From positions 186,001 through 250,000 of the forward strand of contig SNVD02011111.1 in NCBI GenBank assembly GCA_013180625.2: a DNA stretch of 64,000 nucleotides, written 5' to 3'. The notes under the pieces were generated by a model. It did not search any database and was not told the DNA's origin. It was given only the letters and a program-made list of their open reading frames with translations. The stretch is from Boswellia sacra (Eukaryota; Streptophyta; Magnoliopsida; Sapindales; Burseraceae). The position numbers and the translations under genes were made by a program. The stretch's first letter is position 1. Every line of letters begins with the position of its first letter. Shown in pieces: positions 22,651-35,392 of the stretch.

Positions 22651-24390
22651 ATGACTCTTGTTATTTTAAATTTTTAGAAATATATTTTTCAAAAAAAAAA
22701 ACTTATGTTCTAATGAGTATTTAATTTGAAGTTGCGGGCTATTGGTGCCAATACAAACAATTAGTGGATATAATTTTTCTTTTATGTAGACCATAATTAA
22801 CATTGTAAAAATAAGTAATTTTTTTTCCAAGTATTAAAGTAGTTTAATTATTAACAACAGTAATTATGACTATGATAATATTACATTTTATTTGACTTGG
22901 AAAATTATTTTATTTGTAAAGTATTTAATAATTAAGGTAGTTTAAAAAATATAATTTATGAGTCAATATAAACTTTTAATTTAGATTTTGATTATATTTA
23001 TATAATTTCTTCAATTGAAGTAGTAATTAGCATATTCAAGTCACTTTGAATAAGATTACATCAATTACATGTCATCACACTTATTATTTTACAATTTCTA
23101 TGTTATTTATATTATTTTTTGCATATTAAATGTAAATTTACAAAAAGTTTGTTAGTTGTGATTATTTGTCAACATTCATTTAGTTAATTAGTCAATCTAC
23201 TGTTAATGCTCTAGACCATAATTATGAATAAAAAAGAATGAACTATTTATGGTGTATAAAAATTTAAAATCTTTAAATTAAAGTATTTAATTTATTTTTA
23301 TGAAAAATATAAATTTTAGTTGAGATCAAGAATGTTTTTCGCTGCAAAGTATATAAAAATTAAAAAATAATTTTAATGATGGAAATAGGCTAATCTATAT
23401 TATTCTTCAAGAATATTTTTTTTAGTACTAATTATGACCCAACAATTACTTTTTGTGTTAATTAATGAAGAAAATGATATACCAATTTATTTTTTCAATG
23501 TAGACAAAAATAATATATGCATCTATAAAACTATCCTCTTACTATAATATGTAAAAGTCAAACAATTTTTTTTAGCGACTATGAATATTGATTCATATTT
23601 ATATTAAAAGATTTATTAAAAAATAAATAATAATGTGTAATCGGATTTAACATAAGATATTTTAATGAAAAGATCCAGGTATTTTTTATGTCTTTGTGTT
23701 GTGTTAAAATAATTAATTAACCTTTATTGTAACTCGTAAATGTAGTTCTAAATAATAGTCATTAGAATAAATTAGGCTCTTCAAAACATTAGGTTACCAC
23801 TTTTTTTTTAAGTAAACATTAAATTCAAAGCCTCTCCCTCTGTTTTGCTAAACTTTGTGTCAACTTGTTTCGCAGGCCCAAACTTTTAAAATTTCTATGT
23901 CTTAATTTAATGTTTTTCTCAATCTATTGAATCTCTTATTTTCCCAATCTCAAGTTTAATTGAGTCTATTCAAACCCTAATCTCGACATCTGTTCATGAT
24001 AAATAGTAATTTAAAGCAACTCTCACAATTAACAGTGCTAGAATTTTTAATTGTTCAGTACAATCGATCTCTGAATATCATATCGCTATCAGGTATTTTA
24101 ATTTTTTTATATCTAATTTTAATTTTTCCATTTGTAATTGTAAATTTTTCGTTTATCGTCATTTCATTTGATCTTCCATATGTTTACGTTTTAATGTTTG
24201 CACTGTGCCATAAAATTTTAGCCTTGATTGAGTCATCTGAATGACGTGTGCTTTACTTTTTATATGAGCACTAATTGTTTAAAAAATTGCCAAAATGATA
24301 TCTGAAATAATTGATAAATATAATGTCGACATTTTGTTACTACCCATACAGAACAGAACCTATTATGTGTTGAAAAAGTTGTACACAACC
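22651..24390. other. AT-rich intergenic region, no gene recognised
   Basis: The short open frame at 23996-24244 is low-complexity hydrophobic sequence without family features. A perfect palindrome ATGTCGACAT at 24323-24332 matches the zinc-deficiency element consensus but has no gene beside it. Confidence 0.5.
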
Positions 24391-24395
24391 ATAAT

Positions 24396-25679
24396 GGGCC
24401 AGTATAGGACTGCTATTGCTATGAAAAAAATCACTTTTTTCTACTACCATAACAACCCAGGGCCGTTTCTGATTGTTTCTCAATTACTTCAAAAAAAAAA
24501 GCTGCTATTAAAAAAATTAGTTTTAAAGAAGGATTCCAAAAGCAGATGGCGACCTTCTTTTAAAAATCAGATTTTACTTCTAGAAATTGAAATGTCAAAG
24601 TTTTCCTCAATGAAAAATAAAATTATGAAATTACGCTTCTTTATTAAATTTTTAATAATGTTATATTTACAATTAAAAAATAATTTTTTTATTTTTTATT
24701 TTTATAAAATAATTTTTTTGAAAAAAATTAAAAACTAATCGTATCGACCGAAGCAATTGCCAGACAGTGGCCAAAGCAATCACTAAAAACTGTCACCGAA
24801 GTGCATCCTTAACACCACCACCATCAGAGTGATCATAGGAAGATGATCTATGCAGCGGCAAAAGAATCAGCGATACAAAGTTTGGCATTTCACAGCAAAA
24901 GTTGGCGAAACTTCTGGTAGCCGAAACTTTTGCCGCTTTTTACGGCTGAAAATGATCTCCAATGGTTGAAACTTTCTACTTGGGATAAATTGCATAGAGT
25001 CGATCGATTCGAGACCAGCGATGTCGTCAGACACGCCCAGGCCAGCGACGGCTCCAGTGATATCCTTTTTTTCCAATTTTTTTATTTTTCAAATTTCATT
25101 AATAAATTTAATTATTTAAAATTAAATGAGTGTATTTTATATCAAAAGATATATTAAATAAATCCAATAAACATTTTAATAAAAATATAAATCTTATTTA
25201 TTTAATATATATGAATTTATTATATTTTTATAGATTTTAAATTATTTTGTAAATAAATAAGTAAATTTTTCCTATCAAATTTTAATTTTTAAATTAATAT
25301 GATTATCTTGTAAACTAAAAATTAAATTTACAATTTGATATAAGTTATACGATCATACTTTTACATAAGTTAATTATTTATACTTTTAAAATATTTATTA
25401 AAAATAAATTTTTACAGAATTTGTTCTAAATAGTTAAAAGAACTATTTACGAAATGTTAAAATTAAATATTACAAAGAATAATACATATATCGTCATTTG
25501 TACATAATAAAAGTTGCAGCAACAGCAATCCTAAACACCTTTATTCTGCTTTTAAAAAGTAAAGCAATTTTTAAAAGTTAGTTTACCAAACATCCTCCCA
25601 CTTTTTTTTTAAGATGATTTTTTCTATAACAAAGCAGAAGCTGCTTTTTTTCTACAGCAACAGCAATCTCAAATTGGCC
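24396..25679. mobile_element. large MITE-like element with GC-richer core
   Basis: The ends are inverted repeats: GGGCCAGTATAGGACTGCTA at the left against a right end whose complement is AGGCCAATTTGAGATTGCTG. Subterminal AAAAGCAGAAGCTGCTTTTT-type sequence follows. The interior 24740-25075 is clearly more GC-rich than its surroundings and may be captured sequence, but I recognise no protein in it. The target duplication is not resolved. Confidence 0.55.
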
Positions 25680-25933
25680 TAATATCTAAATTCCGTGGGT
25701 TCAAACTACATATATAAATTAATTGTATTTGTAATTGAAAAATAACACATCCAGCATGTTATAATTACTATTTGAAATTCTGTGTATTTTGTTGTACCAA
25801 GTCCTAACAAACCAAGTCAATGATGTCTTGATTGTCTGTTTACATAACCAAATCCTATCCCACATGTAAAACACAGAATCGAATATTTCTTTTTTGTCTC
25901 ATGCCCAGGTTGAGCATCACCCCCTCTAAGTTA

Positions 25934-27238
25934 GGTGGTGTTTGTTTTCTTCCACTTATCACTTAACACTTAAAGTGTTTAGATTTAAATCTTAAAATTT
26001 TTGTTTGTTTTTCTATTTAGCATTTATTTTAAGTGATAAATCACTTAATTGAAAAAGTGAAAATTTATCACTTTTTCTAATCACTATTGTCTAAATGAGG
26101 TGTTAAAAATTTTATACCATAAATATCCTTACACATTAAAATAATATAAATTTTATTAAATTTTCTAATCATTATTGTCTAAATGAGGTGTTAAAAATTT
26201 TATTCTATAAATATCCCTATATATTAAAATAATATAAATTTTATCAAATTTTTATTTATGAATATTATTGTAATTTATTAAAAGGTACAATTTTGATATA
26301 TTTGTGATTGTTTTAGTATTTATTATCAAATTATTATATTATTTATTACTATATTTATAATTACCATATTAAAATATGATAAATATTTTTTATAATTGAT
26401 AAATTTTTATTTATTTCTATTAATATTTCAAATTAATTAGCTAATAATATGTTGAATAATAACTATTAAAATTTTGATATCATTATAAATAGTGAGTTTT
26501 AAAATAAATAATATATTTGATAGAATTTTATTACATATTATAGGGATAGTTTTATTGAAACTTTAAAAGTTATTTATTAGATTGCTAATGACATTTTATT
26601 TTATTTAATAGTGTAAATTTAAAGTAAAAAATTAATATTTAATATTGCCAGTTAAAAGATCATATTAGTTTTTTTTTCTTTTTAAGTTTATCAAATGAAA
26701 AACACTTTAATTAATAAAATTATTCTTCTATGATTCAAAATATGATCCTCAAAATATAATGAATAAAATACTACTCTTACAATTTTTTTTATACAAATTG
26801 ATATGGCTTAAACTTGATCTAATTTGAGGAATGAATTTTAAAAATTAATAAGATTAATGATATAGTAGTTATACAATAATATCATATGAATTTATATAAT
26901 ATAATATAAACTTTTTAAATGAAAAATAATTTTTATTTAAATTTAGTTAATAATTATTTTTTAAAGGTTGAAAGAAATATAATATTAATTATTTAAATGA
27001 AAAAATTTTGATTTAATTTTATTAACTATTTAATTTATAAATGATTGTATAAATATAAATATAAATATTTTACATTTTAACAAGGGGAAAAAAGTCATAT
27101 TAAAGGTAAAATATTCTCTTACCACTTTTTTTAAGTGGTATCTAAAAAAGCAAACAAACATCCTATTAAATGATGTAAATTAAGTTTTAAAAAGTGTTTA
27201 GATCTAAAAAGTATTAAGTGATTAAAATAAACACTACC
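25934..27238. mobile_element. non-autonomous PIF/Harbinger-type element
   Basis: It is flanked by TTA duplications (25931-25933, 27239-27241). Its inverted termini are GGTGGTGTTTGTTTT and GGTAGTGTTTATTTT, continuing with (C)ACTTA..ACACTT blocks on both ends. The TTA target and GGTNGTGTTT ends fit PIF/Harbinger. The interior is AT-rich without a transposase and contains a tandem duplication of about 80 bp at 26085-26245 (TAAATGAGGTGTTAAAAATT twice). Confidence 0.8.
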
Positions 27239-27241
27239 TTA

Positions 27242-28523
27242 GACTATGCATTAATCTAAATTATCACTTGAATTCCAATTTCCAATCCGATTACTCCTGT
27301 ATAATCTCTAATTAAATTGTATTTTGCGCGATTGAATACACATTTTTATATATATGCAGGTCCCTGTACTGCTTCATATGTGATAAATCATCTTGTAATG
27401 GCCTCAAGTGGTGCTTCATATTGTTAGTATTAATTTGAAGAATTAAAACAATAAATTTATTGAATAAAAAATCACTCTTAATTACAAGACTTAAAACAAT
27501 AATAACTGGCAGAACAAAATTTCCCTAAACTAAAAAGCTAACAAAATCAAAGAATCTTATTATTTTTATGATGCTCTATATAATGGACTAGAAAAAATAT
27601 ATAACATTTGAATAAAAAAATTAATATGAACATTCACTAAAAATAAAATTGTGACTCATTATCATATTTTCTTCATCACCTTTATGCTGCTTCCTCTTAC
27701 CAACAACCATTCAAACCTTTTATACATGATAATTGTTATATATATAAAAAAAGATAAATAAATGCAAAAAGTTAAAGAAAGTTTTTCATTTTTAACATAA
27801 AAAACATATAATCAATTATAACATGTTAGTAACCCTATTGGCAAATCCAAAGCAAAAGCTAAAATCACTAAATAAATAACCCTATAAACTAGTAATGTCA
27901 ATTAAACATTAGCGATAATAAAGTTTTGAAATTCTAGTCAAGCGAAAAAAGGGGAAAGGAATAAAAATGAATTTAACCTAATTGCAAGATAAAAATCTTA
28001 AAACTTCTTGGCACCCAATTTTTATACCTTTTCTAATTAATAATTCAAAATATAGATAGATATGTAATACACACACACATGCACACACAAAATGAGGCAA
28101 TCCAGCATTAACACATAATTAAGTAATCGATTAACTTACAAACTAACTTTCAAATAAAGAAATATTTAGCAAATTAGATGCCAAATTGCAAAACATTTAT
28201 AATTTTCGCCAATTGGCAACACTGAAAAACAATATATAATCAAATTTCAGAGCTATAGATAAGAAAATCATTTAAACAAATACATATCAGCATATATACA
28301 TTAAAGAACAATAACTTCAAAAAACAATAAGATTACAAAATAAAATTATTAACGGCTTACATGAAATGTAAAAAGTAAATGGAACCTAATTTATTATTGA
28401 TTAATAACTATTTTCTTTCTAGAAGCGTGAACCGATGCAGCATGCTCCAGGTCTTGCACCTGGTTAACCTCCAATTTATTTAAGGATCTTTCTAAACACC
28501 AATAATAACGAAGAGATTAAGTT
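27242..28523. other. AT-rich intergenic region, possible short exon at 28422-28468
   Basis: At 28410-28468 a pyrimidine-rich TTTTCTTTCTAG is followed by a short GC-richer segment that would read KREPMQHAPGLAPG and stop on the plus strand. It has a small CCAGGT/ACCTGG hairpin. No upstream exon was found and I do not assign a function. The rest is intron-like AT-rich sequence. Confidence 0.3.
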
Positions 28524-28532
28524 TATAAATTA

Positions 28533-30308
28533 GGGAAAATTTCATAAATGACCCCATGTTTTGCCTAGTAGCCCTAATGACCTCGACCTTTTGGAAATAG
28601 GCACTAATGACCCCGACGTTAATTCAAGTTTGTGACCGTTAGAAGGTTTAAACACAAATACTGTTTTACCCTCCAAAGAGCTAGGAGAATGTGATTATAA
28701 TGATTAATTTGTCACCGTTTTATCTTATTTGAAAGTAATATATTTATAATAAAAAACTTTATTTAATAATAAAAATATCATGAATAAATAAGTATTCATT
28801 CGCTTCTCTCTCACGTCTCTCTCACTTTTGTCTTTCTCTCTCCGGTATTTCATATCCAGCTTTTTTTCTTGCGAAACAAACAAGATAGCCAGATTTTCTC
28901 GCTCGATTATTGCATTCCTAGACTTTTTTTTTTTTTTTTTTTTGCTTGACAAACAAACAGCATCTCAACATAGTAACGCAGCACCACCAACAACACAAGT
29001 CATCTTCCTTATATTACTGCTACATGTTAAAAAGTAAATTGCAGAAAATGCAATCCCGTACACCCAAACCAAAAAAAAAAATCACATAAACATCACATAT
29101 TTGCCCACCACCTCAAATATGAGATGTTTATGTCAAACTAATTTATTTTTTTTTTCTTTCTCCTTTCCCCGTATATATATATTTTTCTTAAGGCTTCTTA
29201 GTTGCCTGATTCATCGTCATTTTCGTCAGTGCATGAGTGGTAGCGAGACGCGATTGGCTACGCCGTGAAGATTCCAGTGAGGCGATTGAGGTGGCCAGAC
29301 AAGGGTCTTGTGCGGGGGGTAAGAAAATTGGGGTTATGTTCTTGATTGTTGAGGTCGTAATCGACAGGGGATGGATGAGGAGTTGAGGAGGAGACGCCGG
29401 TGGTGGTAGCAGCTGGGTTTGATGGTGGCGGCGGGGTTCTATGGTGGTGGTAATTCTTGCTACCCTCTTGTCCCTTTTTTGTGATTTTGCTTTATTAGAT
29501 CTCTTGTCTTGCTATTCGGTTGCTGAGAAAACGAAGGAAAATGGAAAAGCAAACTGGGGTTTTCTAAAAGTTTATTTTTCCGTTCTATTTCTGCAATAAA
29601 GGCCATGGATGTTTGAGATGGTGGTGGCTTTTTGATTGGTATTAATTATGGGAGATTTGTTTGATTGAGAAGAAAATCAAAGATGATAGGGAAGCGCGTC
29701 CTTTTTTTCTTTTCCTTCTTTTTAAGATCTTGAGCTTTGGTACAAGAAGTTTGATAACGAAGTGGTGAAGAGTGAGTTGTACAGATCTATTAGAGAGGAA
29801 TATATTGATGATGGATGTGCGCCTGTAGCCTGCAATAGTTATGATAGTGGCGAATTTTTTGGGGCTTTTTTTGTGCTTCTATTTCTATTTGCAGATGTTC
29901 TCTTTAGAGATGAACCCCTGTTTAGGTCTTCTAGTTGTGATTAAAGTTTAATCTTTGAAGATAAAAAGCAAAGAAGGTAATGATTCGAAGGGACTGTTGT
30001 TTTGTAACTGGCAAAAGATATGAGAAACAAATATATTGCAGTAAAATTTTGATTTTATTTTACTCTGTTCAATGATTTTTTTATTTTTTTTACAATAATA
30101 AAGGTACAAAATTAATTCTTTTGATAAGAAGTCATGATCTGTTTCTGTGTGTTAATTAAATATATCATGTTCATTTACCAGTTTACCACTGAGCAGTCTA
30201 ACGGTCACAAACTTGAATTAACATCGGGGTCATTACTGCCTATTTCCCAAAGATTGAGGTCATTTTTGATATTAAGGCAAAACATGGGGTCATTTGGGAG
30301 AGCTTCCC
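28533..30308. mobile_element. Mutator-like element (MULE), non-autonomous, with GC-rich cargo
   Basis: Terminal inverted repeats of about 115 bp: both ends carry AATGACCCCATGTTTTGCC, a GGAAATAGGCA phrase, and TTAATTCAAGTTTGTGACCG then TTAG. The 9-bp flanks TATAAATTA (28524-28532) and CATAAATTA (30309-30317) differ at one base. Inside, 29215-29470 is much richer in G+C (GGTGGTGGTAGCAGC-like) than the ends. This is the look of a Pack-MULE, but I do not recognise the donor gene. Confidence 0.85.
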
Positions 30309-30317
30309 CATAAATTA

Positions 30318-32945
30318 CAACACATTTTCATTTTTAAATAAAGGGTTATCCTAATCAATGAAGAAAGATTCTCCTATAAGCTTTAGGAATGGCGGATGAC
30401 AATAAACTCTAGACAAATGTAAATTAATATTTCAAGTAAGAAAAAGTTATACAACTTATGACGATGGGACACCTTTTGACGTGGACTTTGGAAGAACAAA
30501 AAATAATAACACTCGGTATTGAAACGAAAACTAAAGATTAAGGGTTGAATTTGGTATGCAGAGCGATTAAGATTTAATAATCCAAATTTTTGGGAAAAAA
30601 GAAAACCGCAATGCAAAGAATGAACTAATACAAATAATTGTTTTTAACAATTTTTGTTTTAGTACTTAATCCTTATTTTAACTTAAAATAACGACTCTTT
30701 CTTTTATAAGTTGGATACAAATGACACCACTCTACTTGTAACATTAATAACCAGCATACAAATCATAATAACTAAACTATGGATCCACTCGTTTCATATT
30801 TATATAATATTTTAATAAAGTAATGATGCTATTTACCCCATCAATAATATAAAGAAGACCTACTTTAAATGATTTTTTTATTTTACTTAAAATTTCGTTA
30901 ATCCTAAATCCATTTTAGAAATATTAGGAAAAAAAAAAAAGCAGCATCAAGAAAAAAAATCTCCCTTATGTATATTAATCAATTACCCACATAAATTTGA
31001 AAAACCAGGAAAAAACTAACTATTGCTGCTCCATCAGCCATTCCAGTGACTCTTTGGAATCCATTAAACATCCACGATTCTACTTCAACTTAATGAACAA
31101 ATGAACCCTTACAGATTTCTTCACGCAAATACAATATCCAACCCTAATTTCAAGGAAAAGAAAAGCAAAATCTCAAGCAAAAGTCAGAAACCTAATACAA
31201 ATAATCTCAAAAAGATTAATGAGTGGGATGTTTAAGAGAGTAAAAACGAATCAAAACCCTAATACTTACAATTTTGTTAACGAAATCTAAATAAATAATA
31301 CTTGAAGATCAATCTGAGTGGCCTTGTTTTCTTAATGGAGAGATTGAAGGGAGGAATGAGACAGAAAAAGGGAAAGATGAACATTTTTCCACGATTTTGC
31401 TTCAACCTTGACAAACAAACGAACGAAATCAGATTTCTACATGCAAAAACAATGTCCAACCCCAATTCACACATGAAGAGAGAAAAAAAAAAAAAAAACA
31501 AAGCCTCAAGCAAAAAACGAAAACCCAATATAGATAATCTCAAAACAATTAAAGGATAGATCGGTGTGGCAATGATTTACAATTTTGAGGACGAAATCTG
31601 GATAAGTTTACCTTGAAGATGAATCTGAGTAATATAATATTCTTGGTGGAGAGATTGAAAGGAAGAAAGAGACACCACCGAGGGAAAGCTGAACCCTAAG
31701 ACTCAATTGACTTCTTCATTCCACTCCCCTTTTGCTTTGCCCTTTCATTTTTACGTTTTAATTCGCTTTTCCCTTTTGCTTTTACATTTAATTTTAATTT
31801 ACCAAAGCAAAATAAAAAGAATAATATATTTTTACAAAATTGGTGAAACCGGTTACCCCTTATTTTATCATTTTTTATTTTAATTTCAAATAACCTCATA
31901 TTAATTAAAATATTATTTTACTCCTAAAAAATATATGATCTATTGATACATGTGATGTATCGTAGCCGAACCCAATGCGGAATCATATTTTACCACGTTA
32001 ATGAAAAACTTTTCGTAGTAGCTTAGGGTGTGGTTGGTAATGTGAGTAATGTTGTAGTACATTATAATATACCTTATTTGTGCAGTCCGACCAAGATTTT
32101 TGAAAACATTCAATAATTATATATAAATCTTAAATTTAATTAATAAGTACAAAATTATCATTATATTAATGACAAAAATGCTTTGAAATTTTAATTCTTT
32201 AAAATGTTTTCTTCACATTCACCAATATAATCTCAATCTTGTTTCTCTAAGTTTCAATCCTCATTTTTGTTTTTATTCCATCTCACTATTTCTACTTGAA
32301 AAATGAATCCCCACATTTCAACTTTGTCGGTTTTTCTTACTTTACCTTCCAAAATGCCATAAAATTTGGATTGTAAAGGTACTATTCTAATTTTATATAG
32401 TTATATGAAAATTAAGATTTTTATTTGAAAATTTTCATGAATGTGATTTTTTTCTTCATAATTTAAATTGTTTAAATTTGTCGCATCTATTTATAATATA
32501 TTGATGTTAGTAAATGTCATATTTCTTAAGTGATTTTTATGTTTTTAAGAGACAACCTAGAATTATTGTAGACTTGAAAACTTAATTTTACTGACAATTT
32601 TATAGAATTATTAGACCATATTTTATCATCCACAAAGCTTTGAAATTAACTTGTCAAAGTTAAAGAAATTGTTGTGTCTATTGCATGTCGTTTTGTGTGT
32701 GTGTGTTAATCTCTTCATTATTTTCAATGCAAAATCATACACATTTTTAAATTGAATTTTATTGATAAAAAAATTGGTCTATAGGGTCAGATAACTTGAA
32801 TATATATATATATTAAGATTGGATTGGACACATTTTAATTATTAAAATAACCATAGAAAAGCTTAATACCCTTAAAAAGTGTATACTCTTTTATAGAGAA
32901 TATGTATTTCAATGGTTTAAGTTTATTATATCCTCTTTACTAAGG
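30318..32945. other. intergenic region with a roughly 320-bp tandem duplication
   Basis: About 31110-31350 is repeated at about 31430-31670: AACAATGTCCAACCCCAATT against ACAATATCCAACCCTAATTT, ATAATCTCAAAA in both, and TTACAATTTTG..ACGAAATCT, CTTGAAGATGAATCTGAGT, GGAGAGATTGAA in both. No protein family is recognisable in the open frames at 31277-31559. The remainder (31900-32945) is AT-rich without features. Confidence 0.5.
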
Positions 32946-33191
32946 GTAAATATATATTGGAATAATGACACATACCTCCTCTATCTTTTGGCTTAATACA
33001 GAGAGATGACACTTTTAGATTTTTTTCTTAGAAGAGTCCCTATGTTTTCAAAAACATGTCATAGACATCCCTTTTGATAAATCCCTTCTTTTACATTTAC
33101 CACTACTTTTATGTAAATAAGTTGAAATAACAGGGGTATGTCATTCTTTTACACATAAAAGTCTAAGAGAAACAAACTAAGAGAATCAATT

Positions 33192-33681
33192 ATGGCATTT
33201 TCGACCACTATAGATATAAGACTCTTTGAGGCAGCTTTGACGGGAAACGTTCGAAACTTATACCAGCTTTTGGTGGAAAATCCTTTACTACTCCATACTG
33301 TTGCACTAGCTTCAAGAAGAAATCCCCTACACGTACCTTCTGCTTACGGCCACATTGATTTTGTAAAGAATATCATAAGGCTTAAATCCAGATTTTGCTA
33401 AAGAAGTTGATCACGAAGGATTTAACCCTATGCATATGGCGCCAGCTATTGGGCACTCTGAGATTGTAAGGGAGCTACTAAAAGTTGGCCACAAACTTTG
33501 TCACTTGCAAGGACCACAAAAAAAGACTCCTCTTCATTCTGCAGCTAGCAGAGGAAGAGTTCATGGAGTAAATGAAATGCTCGCAGCTTGTCCAAATTGC
33601 GTTGAAGATGTGACAGTTCAAAGAGAGACTACTTGTTATTTTAGTGATGAGATAAAGCTGTGTTGTGGATATGTAGAATGA
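33192..33681 (+). pseudogene. ankyrin-repeat protein fragment (BDA1-like), frameshifted
   Basis: The protein starts MAFSTTIDIRLFEAALTGNV and shows ankyrin repeats: NPLHVPSAYGHIDFVKNIIR, then after a frame change GFNPMHMAPAIGHSEIVREL and KKTPLHSAASRGRVHGVNEM. The frame breaks near 33389, where one extra base turns the expected LKPDFAKE into an early stop at 33399. The second frame ends at 33681 just after VQRET, where the family would continue ALHLAV. Plant BDA1-like proteins continue with more repeats and a C-terminal PGG membrane domain, which is absent. Its position inside an inverted-repeat element suggests capture. Confidence 0.8.
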
Positions 33682-33859
33682 GCTTTGTGTCTATAACAAG
33701 GATTTGAATATTTGTTATTGTTGTGCAAATTAGGTTAGTGGTCTTTCTTATACTGCTTCAAAGGCATGCAAGCACGTGCCAACGACGAGATTCCTTCATG
33801 ATTCTGTTAATATATTGCACTGTTGATAATTATTATTTTTTTTGGTTCATATTTTTAGT

Positions 33860-34010
33860 TTGTGCCACAGAAGAAAAGTACAATGAAGTAGTTTATAGCA
33901 CTGCCAAGAGGCTAGTAGCTGCCATTGATGGACTTCCAGATCCTGGGGGCCCTAAGTTTAAGGATAATAAACAAGAATCCAACTTCAAAACCAGGGAAGA
34001 GACAGATTAA
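33860..34010 (+). pseudogene. short coding-like fragment of unknown origin
   Basis: A 50-codon stretch reads EEKYNEVVYSTAKRLVAAID then GLPDPGGPKFKDN and stops at 34010. The composition is protein-like, but I cannot name a family. It may be another piece captured by the enclosing element or part of the ankyrin donor. Confidence 0.3.
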
Positions 34011-34129
34011 AAATGGGAACAATTCAGTCTTATGGTTGGTGGCCTATTGGTGATTGCTTTTGTTGTTCCAATGGCATAATACTATGCTTATGTTGTAGAA
34101 GATTGGACATGAAAACTGATGGAAACATT

Positions 34130-34700
34130 AACTTAAATTGCAAACATACTCGAACACTTGTGTATAAGCTAGAAACACCTTAGACTAATTTACTCTTTAC
34201 TACAAAACCCTCGTAAACTCATGCAAGACCATGCTTCTACTAAACATTTGTGTATGAGCAAGACACACCTTAGCAACTCTTACAAGGCATTCTTATTACA
34301 AGTCTCATGTAAACTCATGCACTCGCACATAATATAATAAGTAGCACACACCTTTTCACTTTTACAACTTAAGCAAAACTACACTCACTCACTACCTCAG
34401 TAACACTCTCTTCCCACACATAGACACACTCTAAGCCACTAACTCTTTAAATGGCTGTCGACTTTGCTTGCACTCCCTTTAACTTGCTTGCTTCTCACTA
34501 GTTTAGCTTCATCTATTTATAGGCTGCCTCAAATCGCCATGGTCATCTCCTGAAGCTTCATGAGTCATCTTCCACTTGCAACTCTCATGATGGTAGTGAA
34601 ACAACATATGTCTCCAAGAAGTAACTGAAAATTTCTAGTTTTCAGATCTTTCAAGTTACATGCTTGAGAAAGAAGTTGTATAACACAATTCTACAAATGA
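34130..34700 (-). other. possible LTR-like segment
   Basis: A minus-strand CCTATAAATAGATGAAG promoter-like motif (about 34508-34524) is followed downstream by GC-richer transcribed-looking sequence with repeated ACTCATGCA / CTTGTGTA motifs (34150-34330). It resembles an LTR, but no TG/CA ends or target duplication were found. Confidence 0.3.
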
Positions 34701-34818
34701 CTGCAAATGATTGCATTATTGTTGATCGAGAACCTTGCAATCAAAGGATAAGTATAGACTTTTGGTTTGAGCTGTAACTTGTGTAATATATTATTTATTT
34801 CTAAGTTTGAGTACATAC

Positions 34819-35390
34819 TGTTGGAAATAAAAGGTTTAAAACAAACATTTACATCATAAGTTACAAAATTTATTTTGAGATTAATTTTATACGTTACAAG
34901 TATAATAAAAACAAGAACGTTACGATACTTATTATTTGTAACGTTTATGTTTTTATTAAGAACTTATGGCTTGGGAGTTACAAGAATTAATTTGTAAGTT
35001 ACCTAAGTTATGAGATTACTATATAAAGGAGTCTCAAAGGTTTTAACATAGATATGAGATTTTCTGAGTTTTCTATGTTTTGAGCAACTGCGACACATGA
35101 AGACAGGTTACTTTCTTTCGGTGATCGTGCTCATCGAGAAGATAGGCTGTGAGCACTGGATTGTATCTTTGATCCTTTGAGTACCGATATGACTCGCACG
35201 AGGGGAGGACTCTTTGGCTTTAGGACAATGCCTTCGACATGCCTCCCAAATGCTCAGGCCACTTATTTCTTACTCTATCTCTTTATTTATTCTATTTATT
35301 TAATATATTAATCTAATTCATATTTTATTACCTCTTTAATATCTTGTTGTTTGATTCTATTATTTAAATTTATTATAAATATTTCCAACA
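34819..35390 (+). repeat. 5' LTR
   Basis: TATA box TATATAAAG at 35020-35028. AACGTTAC / GTAACGTT perfect 8-bp inverted repeat at about 34917-34949. The conserved block containing ACTCTTTGGCTTTAG lies at 35209-35223. Confidence 0.95.
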
Positions 35391-35392
35391 AT

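Noticed and set aside
24323..24332. Second perfect ZDRE palindrome ATGTCGACAT
   Set aside because: No gene follows within several kb on either strand, and a chance match in 64 kb is plausible.
24295..24738. 147-codon open frame as a gene
   Set aside because: Crosses the inverted-repeat end of a MITE-like element, is lysine/phenylalanine/isoleucine low-complexity sequence, and shows no family motif.
28425..28445. miR172-type target site (TGCAGCATGC...)
   Set aside because: Only the first part resembles the AP2 target sequence; too many mismatches after position 9.
31277..31559. Overlapping 85-88 codon frames as small genes
   Set aside because: They lie in a tandemly duplicated non-coding stretch with poly-A runs and have no family features.
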